Assembly (NCBI RefSeq): GCF_031157275.1 | Contig: NZ_JAVIFW010000007.1 | Span: forward strand, 248,001-312,000 | Direction: 5' to 3' | DNA from: Streptomyces sp. LHD-70 | GTDB lineage: Bacteria > Actinomycetota > Actinomycetes > Streptomycetales > Streptomycetaceae | DNA length: 64,000 bases | Shown: in pieces, positions 42,023 to 50,348 of the stretch | Position numbering within the stretch: position 1 is the stretch's first letter | How the letters are laid out: each line of letters starts with the position of its first letter | Program-made: the position numbers and the translations under genes | Notes under the pieces: model-generated | Databases searched by the model: none | Told to the model about the DNA's origin: nothing | What the model saw: the letters and a program-made list of their open reading frames with translations, nothing else

Positions 42023-44026
42023 GTGCCGAATCCGGAAGGCGCCCCGCCCGTGTTCACATCCCACCGCCACGTCGACGCCGGGACCCGGCCGCCGGGTCGG
42101 CCACCGCTCGATCAGGCCGAGGCCACACTGGTGGACCAGTACACCCGCTTGGTGCGCCTGGCCTACCTGACGCTGCCGGCCACGCTGACGCGGCATCAAC
42201 GTGTCCTGGTGGCGCACGGGCTGGTGCAGCGTGCCCTGCCGAGGTTCGGCGGATTCCGTGCCGACCGTGCCCCGCGGGTGCCGGCCCAGCGTGGCTCCGA
42301 CGACCAGAGTGTCGCTGCCTGGCTGCGCGTCCGTGTCCTGCGGGCGGCCCTGGCTCACGAGCGGCGCCCGCGTGCCTGGCCGAGGCGTCTGCCGCCGCCC
42401 GGAGCTCTGGCGACGCTGCTGCCCGTGGTGTGGGGGCTGCGGCTGTTCCCCCGGGCGGGCGGCGCCGAGGAGATCGCCCTCAGTGGCGCGCTGGCGCGTG
42501 TGCCCGCCGCAGCCAGGGCGGCCTTCGTGCTCCGGCGCCTGGACGGCCTGCCCGACAGCGAGGTGCTGGACCTGCTGAGTGCCGCGGGGCAAGCGCAGCC
42601 CGAAGCTGTGCTGCGCACCTCACACACGCTGGAAGACACGGCGGGTCCACCGGCCGAAACGCTTCTGCGATCACAGGAATTCGACGCGTGCACGGTCCAG
42701 ACCCGGCCCACCGACCTGCTGCGACGCCGACACCGGATGCGGTTCGCAGGGGCACTTGCCGCGGTCGTGGCGATCGCCGCAGTCCTGACGACCGCTCTCG
42801 GCGCCGACGTCGGGGGTCGGCCTGCTCCGCCGCCGTCGGTGGGCTCGGCTGAGGTGCCGGACCCCGACGATCTCGTACGTATCCCGCGTGACGACTGGGC
42901 CGACACCTCGCGCGTCGACTTCACCGCCTGGCCCGCCCGCGGCGGCCGCACCGGTGACCGGCCCCTGCTCGTCCGGGCCCTCACCACCTGGGCCAACCCA
43001 CCGGCCGGCGCCCAGGTCACCAAGAGCGCCGCCACCACGGCCGAACCGCCGGGTGGAGCACCGCAGTTGCTGTACGCAGGAGACCTCGACGGCACCGCCC
43101 TTGTCGTGTTCCACGACGGTCATCGACTCGTCCGCTACGGCGAATCGGCCGGAGCAGCCCCCGAGCTCTCCTTCGCCCGCACCGACGATGCCGACGTCAC
43201 CACCGCCGCCGCGATCGCACTGCACCGCGGAGAAGGCGGGACCCGCTTTCTGCTGGCACCGTGGATCGTGGAATCGCAGAGCCGCGACCTCCTGCGCCCC
43301 GACACCCCGGGCAACGCCCTCGGCGCGAACGAGGACGGCATCACCGACCCGGTACGCGGCCCCTCCGCCGGTGGTTCCTGCGACAGCTGGCCCGCACTCC
43401 AACTCCGCTCCTCCGGCCGCATCGTGGAGAAGCACGCGTTCCTGGTCACCGATCTCGGCGGCCTCAGCCCCGCCCATCTCAGCTACACGCCGCTGCCTGA
43501 GGACGGCAGTCGGCCGCGCCAGCCTCGCGAGGCCACCAGCCCGACCGCTCTGGCGAGTTGGGCCCGTACCGCATGCCGCCTCACCGAACTCCGCGACGAC
43601 GACGTACGGGCCGTGAATGTCTGGGACTTCGCGGCCCAGGAGCTGCCGCAGGACTCCGGACGGGCCGTGTGGTCCTGCACCCGGGCCACCACCTGGCGCG
43701 GACCGGGCCACGTTCTGATCCAGTTCAAGGCGCCGGCCGCTTCTGCCCGGGAAGCCGCCCCGGTGGTCGCCGGCGCCCGGTCGACCGCGGCCTGCAGCCG
43801 GTTCGGGCAGCACGTTCTCGCCACCACCCACTGGAAGGCACCGTCCGGCGAGGGGTACCTGCTGGCCGCGGGCAGTAGGGAGGTCACCTCCATCAAGGCA
43901 TCCGGCGCCGTGGAGACCGAGGTACAGGGGCCTACCCTGGCGCACAAGGCCCGAGACGACGCCAGCACACAGGTGCGGGCTCGGCTGTCGGACGGCTCGC
44001 GCCTGACACCGGTCGGCCGGGACTGA
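42023..44026 (+). CDS. Sigma-like N-terminal region joined to a membrane-anchored extracytoplasmic domain
   Basis: A 667-residue protein with no recognised full-length family. Residues about 35-200 look like degenerate sigma factor regions (LVDQYTRLVRLAYLTLP, then AARAAFVLRRLDGLPDSEVL, the region 4 pattern). One membrane segment near 240-260 (FAGALAAVVAIAAVLTTALG) leads into a large outside domain with QLLYAGDLDGTALVVFHDGHR. The hybrid suggests a membrane-bound signalling protein or a gene derived from a sigma factor. GTG 42023 is chosen because GGAAG lies nine bases before it; the frame is open upstream through the 42-bp repeats. Confidence 0.65.
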   Translation: MPNPEGAPPVFTSHRHVDAGTRPPGRPPLDQAEATLVDQYTRLVRLAYLTLPATLTRHQRVLVAHGLVQRALPRFGGFRADRAPRVPAQRGSDDQSVAAWLRVRVLRAALAHERRPRAWPRRLPPPGALATLLPVVWGLRLFPRAGGAEEIALSGALARVPAAARAAFVLRRLDGLPDSEVLDLLSAAGQAQPEAVLRTSHTLEDTAGPPAETLLRSQEFDACTVQTRPTDLLRRRHRMRFAGALAAVVAIAAVLTTALGADVGGRPAPPPSVGSAEVPDPDDLVRIPRDDWADTSRVDFTAWPARGGRTGDRPLLVRALTTWANPPAGAQVTKSAATTAEPPGGAPQLLYAGDLDGTALVVFHDGHRLVRYGESAGAAPELSFARTDDADVTTAAAIALHRGEGGTRFLLAPWIVESQSRDLLRPDTPGNALGANEDGITDPVRGPSAGGSCDSWPALQLRSSGRIVEKHAFLVTDLGGLSPAHLSYTPLPEDGSRPRQPREATSPTALASWARTACRLTELRDDDVRAVNVWDFAAQELPQDSGRAVWSCTRATTWRGPGHVLIQFKAPAASAREAAPVVAGARSTAACSRFGQHVLATTHWKAPSGEGYLLAAGSREVTSIKASGAVETEVQGPTLAHKARDDASTQVRARLSDGSRLTPVGRD

Positions 44027-44062
44027 CCTGCGTAATGCTCCCTCGGCCGAACCACTCTTCCA

Positions 44063-44105
44063 GGCAACGTCCGCCGGGCAACCTCTCCCGGGCAACGTCC
44101 GCCGG
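44063..44105. repeat. 15-bp direct repeat
   Basis: GGCAACGTCCGCCGG occurs at 44063-44077 and 44091-44105, with a related GGGCAACCTCTCCCG between them, in the short gap between two convergent genes. Confidence 0.7.
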
Positions 44106-44122
44106 TCACCCCTCCCCGCCTG

Positions 44123-45004
44123 TCAGCGCGGAGGCGCCATCGCCCAGCGGATCGAGCGGGTGAGTCCGTGTCCGCCCAGCCGTACGAAGGTCCGCTCGAC
44201 CCTCGGCAACAACGGCAGACCGAGCGGTGTACGGGCCCAATGGGGCAGCGCTGCCACCGCGTTCGCCGCGAGTACCGCGTAGGCGGGACGGGCGATCCAG
44301 GGCAGCGGTGGATGGAGGAGCAGGAACCGTGCTGCCTCTCGGGCCTCCGGGGTGGCCCGAAGCTCCGGCCGGTAGGCGGTGAGGCGGGCGGTCAGACCGT
44401 CAAGATCGCGCGGTGGACGCACCACGCCGAGGGCCTCTGCCACACGAGCCGTGTCGAGGACGTACCCGTCGCACTCCAGGGCGTCCAGCGGCCGCGCACC
44501 GTACAACTGGTGGGCGAACAGGAAGCTGTAGACCTCCGCGATGTGGACCCATTCGAGCAGGTGCGGATCGCTCGCGTGGTACGGCTCTCCGCTCGACGTC
44601 GTTCCCCGGACCTGGCCATGCACAGCTCGAACCCGTTCGACGGCCCGCTGCGCGTCGCCTGCCCTGCCGTACGTGGTCACGGCGAGGAACGTACTCGTTC
44701 GCTGCAATCTGCCCCATGGGTCACCGCGATAGCCGGAGTGTGCCGCTACAGCGGCCATCGCGCGAGGATGCAGCGACTGCAGCAGCAGAGCGCTCAGGCC
44801 GCCGATGAACATCGACGCATCGCCATGGACCCGGCGGATGGGCCGGTCCTCACCGAACCACCGGGTCCCCGGCAGGTCGTGGATCCGGGAGCGGCTCGCC
44901 TGGTGCTCGGGACCGGCGACCAGGGCGAACAGGCCCCTTCCGAGACGTTCTCGCAGACTCGTCAGCGGAGCGCCGGACACCGAGAGCGCGGCTGTCATCG
45001 CCAT
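44123..45004 (-). CDS. MpaB-family oxygenase-like protein (DUF2236)
   Basis: A 293-residue protein of the DUF2236 family related to fungal MpaB-prime and the latex-clearing proteins. Typical segments are RRVHGDASMFIGGLSALLLQS, LHPRAMAAVAAHS, TTYGRAGDAQRAVERVRAVHG and EWVHIAEVYSFLFAH, where conserved histidines may bind heme. Substrates of bacterial members are unknown. The start is ATG 45004 or 44998. Upstream lies a broken MerR gene and then a photolyase, all three reading from one small region. Confidence 0.8.
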   Translation of the reverse strand: MAMTAALSVSGAPLTSLRERLGRGLFALVAGPEHQASRSRIHDLPGTRWFGEDRPIRRVHGDASMFIGGLSALLLQSLHPRAMAAVAAHSGYRGDPWGRLQRTSTFLAVTTYGRAGDAQRAVERVRAVHGQVRGTTSSGEPYHASDPHLLEWVHIAEVYSFLFAHQLYGARPLDALECDGYVLDTARVAEALGVVRPPRDLDGLTARLTAYRPELRATPEAREAARFLLLHPPLPWIARPAYAVLAANAVAALPHWARTPLGLPLLPRVERTFVRLGGHGLTRSIRWAMAPPR

Positions 45005-45145
45005 ACGGTCATTGTCCACCTCGGCCCACGATGCCCCGGTCGACTGATCGACGTGTGTGCCTGCGGATCTCGTGGTTGAAGTTGCCGCTGCGGCAGCTTC
45101 TACCGTCGTGACCAGGGCCGGAGAGACCGGCCCGGCGCCACACAT

Positions 45146-45430
45146 GTGCGGGGAGTGGCGAGGGACTGGCCGATCTCGGAGGTGGCCCGGATGTCGGGCG
45201 CGACCACTCGGACACCGCGCCACTACGACGAGACCGGCCTGCTCATGCCGACCCGTATCGGCGCCAACGGTCACCGCTGCTACGAGGAGCACCAGCTTCT
45301 ACGGCTCGACGCCCTGCTCGGCACCGTCTCCCGCACGATCGCCCGCCGGGCCGGTGCAGGCCGGGATCGACGCCTACGCGACCACCCGGCTGAGCTGAGC
45401 CGCCGTACGACCGCCCTCGGCTACCGGTAG
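45146..45430 (+). pseudogene. Truncated MerR-family regulator
   Basis: The frame reads PISEVARMSGATTRTPRHYDETGLL, then GANGHRCYEEHQLLRLD, a MerR winged helix-turn-helix with the expected recognition helix (RHYDETGL). After residue 60 the sequence loses similarity: it should continue into the dimerisation coiled coil and sensor domain, but instead runs into Arg-rich low-quality coding sequence and stops at 94 residues. It is therefore probably broken by a frameshift or deletion. A short DNA-binding-only protein is the alternative. Confidence 0.6.
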
Positions 45431-45441
45431 CCGTGCCCCGC

Positions 45442-45468
45442 GCCGTCGCCGTCGCCGTCGCCGTCGCC
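45442..45468. repeat. GCCGTC hexanucleotide microsatellite
   Basis: Four copies of GCCGTC plus a partial fifth lie at the 3' end of the MerR remnant. Confidence 0.85.
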
Positions 45469-45610
45469 CACGCTCAAAGCGGCGCATAAGCGGTGCATCA
45501 GCGGTGCAAATTGCGACGCGGGGCGCGGTTCGGAAGCGTATTGGGCGGAATCGCCGGGGCCTCACCAACGGGTACTTCCGCGGTGCGGCACTCACGAGAA
45601 GGAGTCGATC

Positions 45611-47149
45611 ATGCGCGAGGACCCCGCACTGCCGGAGTCGAGGAGCAAGCGCGTGCACTGGCTCTTCGGCGACCAACTCGGTCCGCACTTCCTCGCGTCC
45701 GGCGACGGTGGCCCCGGACGCGACACGCCGCTGCTCATGATCGAGGCACGCTCGGTGTTCCGCCGTCGGCGCTTCCACCGGGCCAAGGCCCACCTGGTGC
45801 TGTCCGCGATGCGGCACCGCGCGGCGGAACTCGGCGACCGCGTCACCTACGTGCGGGCCGACACGTACCGGGAAGGGCTGGCCCGTGCGGTGGGTGACAG
45901 GCCGGTGACCGTCCACCATCCGACCTCGTACGCCGCCCTGAAGCTGATGCGATCCCTGCCCCAGGTAAGCGTCGGGCCCGCCCGCGGGTTCCTGGTGCCG
46001 ATGGACGACTTCGCGGCCTGGGCGGACGGGCACGGCGGCAAGCGGCTCCGCCAGGAGGACTTCTACCGTTGGGTCCGGCGGGGCCACGACCTGCTGATGG
46101 ACGCCGACGCTCCCGCAGGCGGCCGGTGGAACTACGACCACGACAACCGTCGGCCGCCTCCGCGCGAGGCGCCCACCCTGCCGGTCCGCGCCCCCTACCG
46201 TCCGCGCGAGGACGACATCGACGACGAGGTCCGCCACGACCTCGACCGCTGGGAGCGGGACGGCGACGTCTCCTTCGTCGGACGGGACGGCCCGCGCCTG
46301 TTCCCCGCCACCCGGACCGAGGGACTGCGCGCCCTCAAGCGCTTCGTCGAACACCGGCTTGGCATGTTCGGCCCGTACGAGGACGCCATGCTCGCCGCCG
46401 ACCCGGTCATGAGCCACAGCTTGCTCTCCGCGCCGCTGAACCTCGGCCTCCTCGACCCGGCCGAGTGCGTCGAGCGGGCCGAAGCCGCCTGGCGGGGCGG
46501 GCTGGCGCCGCTGAACAGCGTGGAGGGCTTCGTGCGGCAGATCGCCGGCTGGCGTGAGTACGTCTGGCAGTTGTACTGGTACTTCGGTGAGCCATACCGG
46601 CGCTCCAACGTTCTACGGCACACCGGTGCCCTGCCCGGCTGGTGGAACGACCTCGACGCTGACGCCGTAGGTGCGCGCTGCCTGCGTACGGTCATCGAGC
46701 AGGTGCGGGACACCGGTTGGACGCACCACATTCCGCGGCTGATGGTCCTCGGCAGTCACGCACTCCAGCGCGGCTGGGATCCCGCCGCGGTCACCGACTG
46801 GTTCCACCGGTGCTTCGTGGACGGCTACGACTGGGTCATGGTCCCCAACGTCGTCGGCATGTCCCAGTACGCGGACGGCGGCCGCATGACGACCAAGCCG
46901 TACACCTCTGGCGGCGCCTACCTGCACCGCATGAGCGACCTCTGCGGACCGTGCCGCTACGAGCCGCGCGAGCGGACCGGCGAACACGCCTGCCCGTACA
47001 CCGCCGGGTACTGGTCCTTCTTCGATCGCCACCGGAGTCTGCTCGCACACAACCCCCGCACCTCTCGCACGGTGTGGCAACTGGACCAGCTCGCCGACCT
47101 CCCGCAGGTCCGACAACAACAGACCGCGAGAGGTGACGCTCCGCCATGA
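45611..47149 (+). CDS. FeS-type bacterial cryptochrome/photolyase
   Basis: A 512-residue protein of the FeS-BCP class (PhrB-like, DPRP domain). It opens VHWLFGDQLGPHFLAS, where class-typical photolyases bind the antenna lumazine, and ends with the FAD-binding helical domain. Four cysteines near residues 357, 446, 449 and 461 (RCLRTVIEQ, SDLCGPCRYE, EHACPYTAGYW) fit the [4Fe-4S] cluster ligands of the class. It would repair (6-4) photoproducts or act as a photoreceptor. AAGGAG is six bases before ATG 45611. Confidence 0.88.
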   Translation: MREDPALPESRSKRVHWLFGDQLGPHFLASGDGGPGRDTPLLMIEARSVFRRRRFHRAKAHLVLSAMRHRAAELGDRVTYVRADTYREGLARAVGDRPVTVHHPTSYAALKLMRSLPQVSVGPARGFLVPMDDFAAWADGHGGKRLRQEDFYRWVRRGHDLLMDADAPAGGRWNYDHDNRRPPPREAPTLPVRAPYRPREDDIDDEVRHDLDRWERDGDVSFVGRDGPRLFPATRTEGLRALKRFVEHRLGMFGPYEDAMLAADPVMSHSLLSAPLNLGLLDPAECVERAEAAWRGGLAPLNSVEGFVRQIAGWREYVWQLYWYFGEPYRRSNVLRHTGALPGWWNDLDADAVGARCLRTVIEQVRDTGWTHHIPRLMVLGSHALQRGWDPAAVTDWFHRCFVDGYDWVMVPNVVGMSQYADGGRMTTKPYTSGGAYLHRMSDLCGPCRYEPRERTGEHACPYTAGYWSFFDRHRSLLAHNPRTSRTVWQLDQLADLPQVRQQQTARGDAPP

Positions 47150-47584
47150 AGTGTGTGACGGCGGCCTGTTGAGTGAGCGCTGGCAATGGTTGCGGGCGGC
47201 GTTCGCCTGTTGTGTGGTTGGCGGGCTGCCGCGGGCCGCAGGGGGGCGGGCGTATCCAGCACCGTCACGGCGGTTGGTACCGGGCTCGGTCAAGTGGTGG
47301 ACGCGGCATCGGCCTGCTGCGGCAGGAGGCGCTCAACGGTCCCGCCGTTCGACGACCGCCGTAGGGAGCGCCGCGACCGGCCGCCGCTGCTGCCGCCGCC
47401 GCGACTCAGCTGAGCGTCGCCCACATCGCTGCCCGCAGACAGGGGACTCGCTATCACTGCCGGCAGAGAGGGGACTCGCTCGGAGCCCGGTGCTGTAGCG
47501 TCCGCGCGGTCCCGGTACTGTAAACGTCCGCGCTGTCGGGGTTGACCTTGGCCGGCGACACCGAGTGAGGAGGAGGGCCGCGGC
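47150..47584. other. Intergenic region with two tandem direct repeats
   Basis: About 435 bases without a credible gene between the photolyase and the GntR gene. A 24-bp element containing AGGGGACTCGCT occurs at 47429-47452 and 47457-47480. Next to it a 25-26-bp element containing GTAGCGTCCGCG/GTAAACGTCCGCG occurs at 47486-47510 and 47511-47536. They lie 50-150 bases before the GntR start and may be its promoter region. Confidence 0.6.
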
Positions 47585-48352
47585 TTGGCACGCAAACGGA
47601 CGCAGGACCTTCCTGACCTGTCCGGGCTGCTCCTGCCCCGTGACCAGCGGATGGCTGCCGTGGAGCAGTCGGTGCTCCGGCACCGCTCCAGCACGCAGGT
47701 GGCGGTCTCCCTGCCCGAACAGATCGCTGCCCGGCTGGCCTGCGCCATCACCTTCGACCTCTTCCACGCCGGCCAGCGCCTGCTCGAACAGGACATCTGC
47801 AAGATTCTTGGCGTCAGCCGGGCGCCGGTCCGTGAAGCGCTGCGCATCCTCGAACGGGATCGGCTCGTCGAGTTCCAGGCACGGCGGGGCGCGCTCGTCA
47901 CCGCGCCGACAGCGCAGGAAATCCGCAACGTCTTCGACGTCCGGATCGCGTTGTACGGAATTCTCCTCCGGGAGGAGATGAACCGGGATCCGAAGCGGCT
48001 GCTCGCCGTGCTCAACGCCCATATGCCCGCGGTCGAGAGGTCGGTCACCGAGTCCGCCGACGACTATGCGACGGCGACGTTCCTGCTCAACTCGTCGATC
48101 GCGGCGGCGGCGAGCAACCAGACCCTCGCGGACCTGCTGCAGTCCGTCTCCCTCCAAACGCTCCGGTATGTGCGTTTGGGATTGGCGCACCACCCGGGGA
48201 ACATCTCGCGGTCCCTCGAGAGCTGGCACGCCCTTCACGCCGCGGTGTCAGCGGGCAAGGCCGCCCCAGTGGTCCGGATCGCCAAGGAACGTATCGAGCA
48301 AGTCCGTGACGCGGCCCTGGAAGCCCTCGAAGACGCCGACACATCGGACTGA
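47585..48352 (+). CDS. GntR-family (FadR/FCD type) transcriptional regulator
   Basis: A 255-residue regulator. Residues about 40-115 form the winged helix-turn-helix (LPEQIAARLACAITFDLF, ICKILGVSRAPVREALRILERD, LVEFQARRGALVT), and the rest an all-helical FCD ligand domain. TTG 47585 is taken as start because AGGAGGAGGG stands upstream. It is the first gene of the catabolic island, and three nearby promoters share a TGTCGACA core typical of this family, so it probably represses the pathway until an acyl-CoA or acid is bound. Its last codons lie in a 23-bp repeat array. Confidence 0.9.
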   Translation: MARKRTQDLPDLSGLLLPRDQRMAAVEQSVLRHRSSTQVAVSLPEQIAARLACAITFDLFHAGQRLLEQDICKILGVSRAPVREALRILERDRLVEFQARRGALVTAPTAQEIRNVFDVRIALYGILLREEMNRDPKRLLAVLNAHMPAVERSVTESADDYATATFLLNSSIAAAASNQTLADLLQSVSLQTLRYVRLGLAHHPGNISRSLESWHALHAAVSAGKAAPVVRIAKERIEQVRDAALEALEDADTSD

Positions 48353-48449
48353 TCGGGTTCGCCCCATCGGGCTGAACAGACTCGCCCCATCGGGCTGAAC
48401 AGATTCGGCCCATCGGGCTGAACAGGTTCGACCCATCCGGCTGACTGCG
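48338..48449. repeat. 23-bp tandem repeat overlapping the gntR stop
   Basis: Five copies of a 23-bp unit with the core CCCATCGGGCTGAACAG (48338, 48361, 48384, 48407, 48430), the first and last degenerate. The first copy encodes the final residues of the GntR protein, so the array grew into or out of its 3' end. Confidence 0.9.
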
Positions 48450-48580
48450 GTCACCCCCTTCCTCGGCGGTCACAACTTCCTTCTGTGATACGGCCTTTGT
48501 GGCTCCGCGTACGCCCCAGCCCATCGGACCGAACCAGCTTCTACGCACAGGGTTGACAGCGATCAGGCCTTCCTTATTCT

Positions 48581-48588
48581 TGTCGACA
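48581..48588. promoter_or_regulatory. Putative GntR operator upstream of the TauD-like dioxygenase
   Basis: TTCTTGTCGACATCAA (48577-48592) has the palindromic core TGTCGACA. The same core with flanking A/T positions occurs at 56028 and 58229. FCD-type GntR proteins commonly recognise TTGT-N-ACAA-like sites. Confidence 0.6.
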
Positions 48589-48643
48589 TCAATCACAAGC
48601 GGGGTTGAGACCGTCCCTGTCGACGTCGATCGCGGAGGAAACC

Positions 48644-49438
48644 ATGCCCCTGAAGATCACACCGCTCACCGGGTCGATCGGTGCGTCGGTCGAAGGGGTC
48701 CACCTGAGGGAGGACCTTGACGACGCAACGCTCACCACACTCAGGGAGGCGTTCCTGGAGTACTGCATGCTCGTCTTCCGGGGACAGCACCTTGAGCCGC
48801 CGGCGCACGCGGAGTTCGCCCGCAACTGGGGAGAGCCGGTCGTCACAGCCATGCTCAACCAGCTCCCAGACGCTCCGGGCGTCGTCCAGATCACCGATGT
48901 CAAGAAAGAGACGACGGCCACCGAGGCCTGGCACTACGACGCGACCTTCGAGGCGGTCCCGCCGAAGATCTCGATCCTCTCGGCCGTCACCATTCCCGTA
49001 GGCGGCGACACCCTCTGGTCGAACCAGTACCTCGCCTTCGACCGGCTCTCGCCTGATCTGCGGCGCGTTCTGGAGACCCTGCGCGTACGGTTCCGCGGCA
49101 TTCGGCTCGGCCGGATGATGGGCATTCCCGAGGCGGAGCAGCCCCAGGCGGTTCACCCCCTCGTCCGTACGCACCCGGAGACCGGGCGCAAAGCCCTCTA
49201 TGTCGGCCACCTCGAGAACAGCTGCATAGAGGGGTGGACCAAGGAGGAGAGCGACCCTCTCATGGAATTCCTGTACACCCAGTCCGTCACCCCGGACAAC
49301 GTGTACCGGCACAGCTGGCAGCCCGGTGACCTCGTGATGTGGGACAACCGCTGCACGATGCACTACGCCGTCCACGACTACGGCGACCAGCCGCGGGCTC
49401 TCAACCGGATCACGCTCCACGGCGAGGCCCCGGTCTGA
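48644..49438 (+). CDS. TauD/TfdA-family 2-oxoglutarate-dependent dioxygenase
   Basis: A 264-residue non-heme iron enzyme. The facial triad is visible as H97 and D99 (AWHYDATF) and H240 (CTMHYAVHDY), with R251 binding 2-oxoglutarate (QPRALNRITLHG). It is close in layout to TfdA and (R)-phenoxypropionate dioxygenase as well as TauD. It lies first in an operon with an ABC importer of the taurine/nitrate type. Ether or sulfonate cleavage and hydroxylation are all possible. GGAGGAAACC precedes ATG 48644. Confidence 0.9.
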   Translation: MPLKITPLTGSIGASVEGVHLREDLDDATLTTLREAFLEYCMLVFRGQHLEPPAHAEFARNWGEPVVTAMLNQLPDAPGVVQITDVKKETTATEAWHYDATFEAVPPKISILSAVTIPVGGDTLWSNQYLAFDRLSPDLRRVLETLRVRFRGIRLGRMMGIPEAEQPQAVHPLVRTHPETGRKALYVGHLENSCIEGWTKEESDPLMEFLYTQSVTPDNVYRHSWQPGDLVMWDNRCTMHYAVHDYGDQPRALNRITLHGEAPV

Positions 49439-49489
49439 GCGACCGGGCATCGTGATCCTCCTGATGCTTCTCCCCGAGACGGAGACTCC

Positions 49490-50344
49490 ATGACCTCCAG
49501 CAACACCAAGTCACCCGTTCCCATGGGGGTACCCGAAGCCGCCGAAGGACAAGGCCGCCCTTCGTCCGCTCCTCGCAAGCGCGGACGGCTCAAGGTGCGT
49601 GCATGGCAAGTCGTCCTGCTGCTCGTCTGGTTCGGTCTGTGGCAATGGACCACCAGCGCGGGCATCTTGGACCCCGTTCTCTCCAAGACCCCGGAGCAGT
49701 CGTGGAACTACCTCACGACTGCCGCGGAGTCCGGGGAGTTGTGGTCCAACACCAAGGCGACGATGACGGCGGTTCTGCTGGCGTGGGTCCTCGCGGGGAT
49801 CGTCGGCGTCATCGCCGGGCTCGCGTTGGGCCTCCTGCCCACCACTGAGCGGATCCTCACGCCTTACCTGGAGGCCATGAACTCCATGCCCCGCATCGCC
49901 CTGGCGCCGCTGTTCATCGTGGCGTTCGGCATCGGGCTGTGGGCCAAGGTCGCCCTCGCCTCGACCCTCGTCTTCTTTATTGTCATGTCCGGGGCGCGAG
50001 CGGGCGTGCGGTCCGCCGATGCGGAGTGGCTCCGGTTGTCGGCGGTGCTCGGCGTCAACAGCTTCCAGCTGTTCACGAAGATCTTCGTCCCCGTCGCAAC
50101 GCCGGCCATCTTCGCGTCCTTGCGTCTCGGCCTCATCTACTCACTGCTCGGCGTCGTGGGATCCGAGCTGATCTCCGCCGAGAACGGTCTGGGCCAGCTG
50201 ATCGCCAACTACTCCAACATCTTTCAGATGGAAGCGGTGTACGCGATCCTCATCCTGCTGGCCTTGATCGCTGTCACTCTCAACCAACTCATGGGCGCCA
50301 TCGAGGCACGGCTGCTCAGTTGGCAGCCCCCGGAAGAGCGGTGA
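49490..50344 (+). CDS. ABC transporter permease (taurine/nitrate/sulfonate type)
   Basis: A 284-residue membrane protein with six hydrophobic segments, among them AWQVVLLLVWFGLWQW and VLLAWVLAGIVGVIAGLALG, and the EAA-like loop EWLRLSAVLGVNSFQLFTKIFVP that contacts the ATPase. Family SsuC/TauC. It is followed after four bases by the ATPase gene and then the binding protein, so a full importer is present. It probably imports the dioxygenase or ligase substrate. Confidence 0.92.
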   Translation: MTSSNTKSPVPMGVPEAAEGQGRPSSAPRKRGRLKVRAWQVVLLLVWFGLWQWTTSAGILDPVLSKTPEQSWNYLTTAAESGELWSNTKATMTAVLLAWVLAGIVGVIAGLALGLLPTTERILTPYLEAMNSMPRIALAPLFIVAFGIGLWAKVALASTLVFFIVMSGARAGVRSADAEWLRLSAVLGVNSFQLFTKIFVPVATPAIFASLRLGLIYSLLGVVGSELISAENGLGQLIANYSNIFQMEAVYAILILLALIAVTLNQLMGAIEARLLSWQPPEER

Positions 50345-50348
50345 ACGT

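Noticed and set aside
47333..48238. Reverse open frame across the GntR gene and its promoter
   Set aside because: It is antisense to gntR and contains Arg/Gly-rich low-complexity sequence.
48338..48449. 23-bp repeats considered as CRISPR
   Set aside because: The units are directly adjacent without spacers and differ between copies; it is a simple tandem array.
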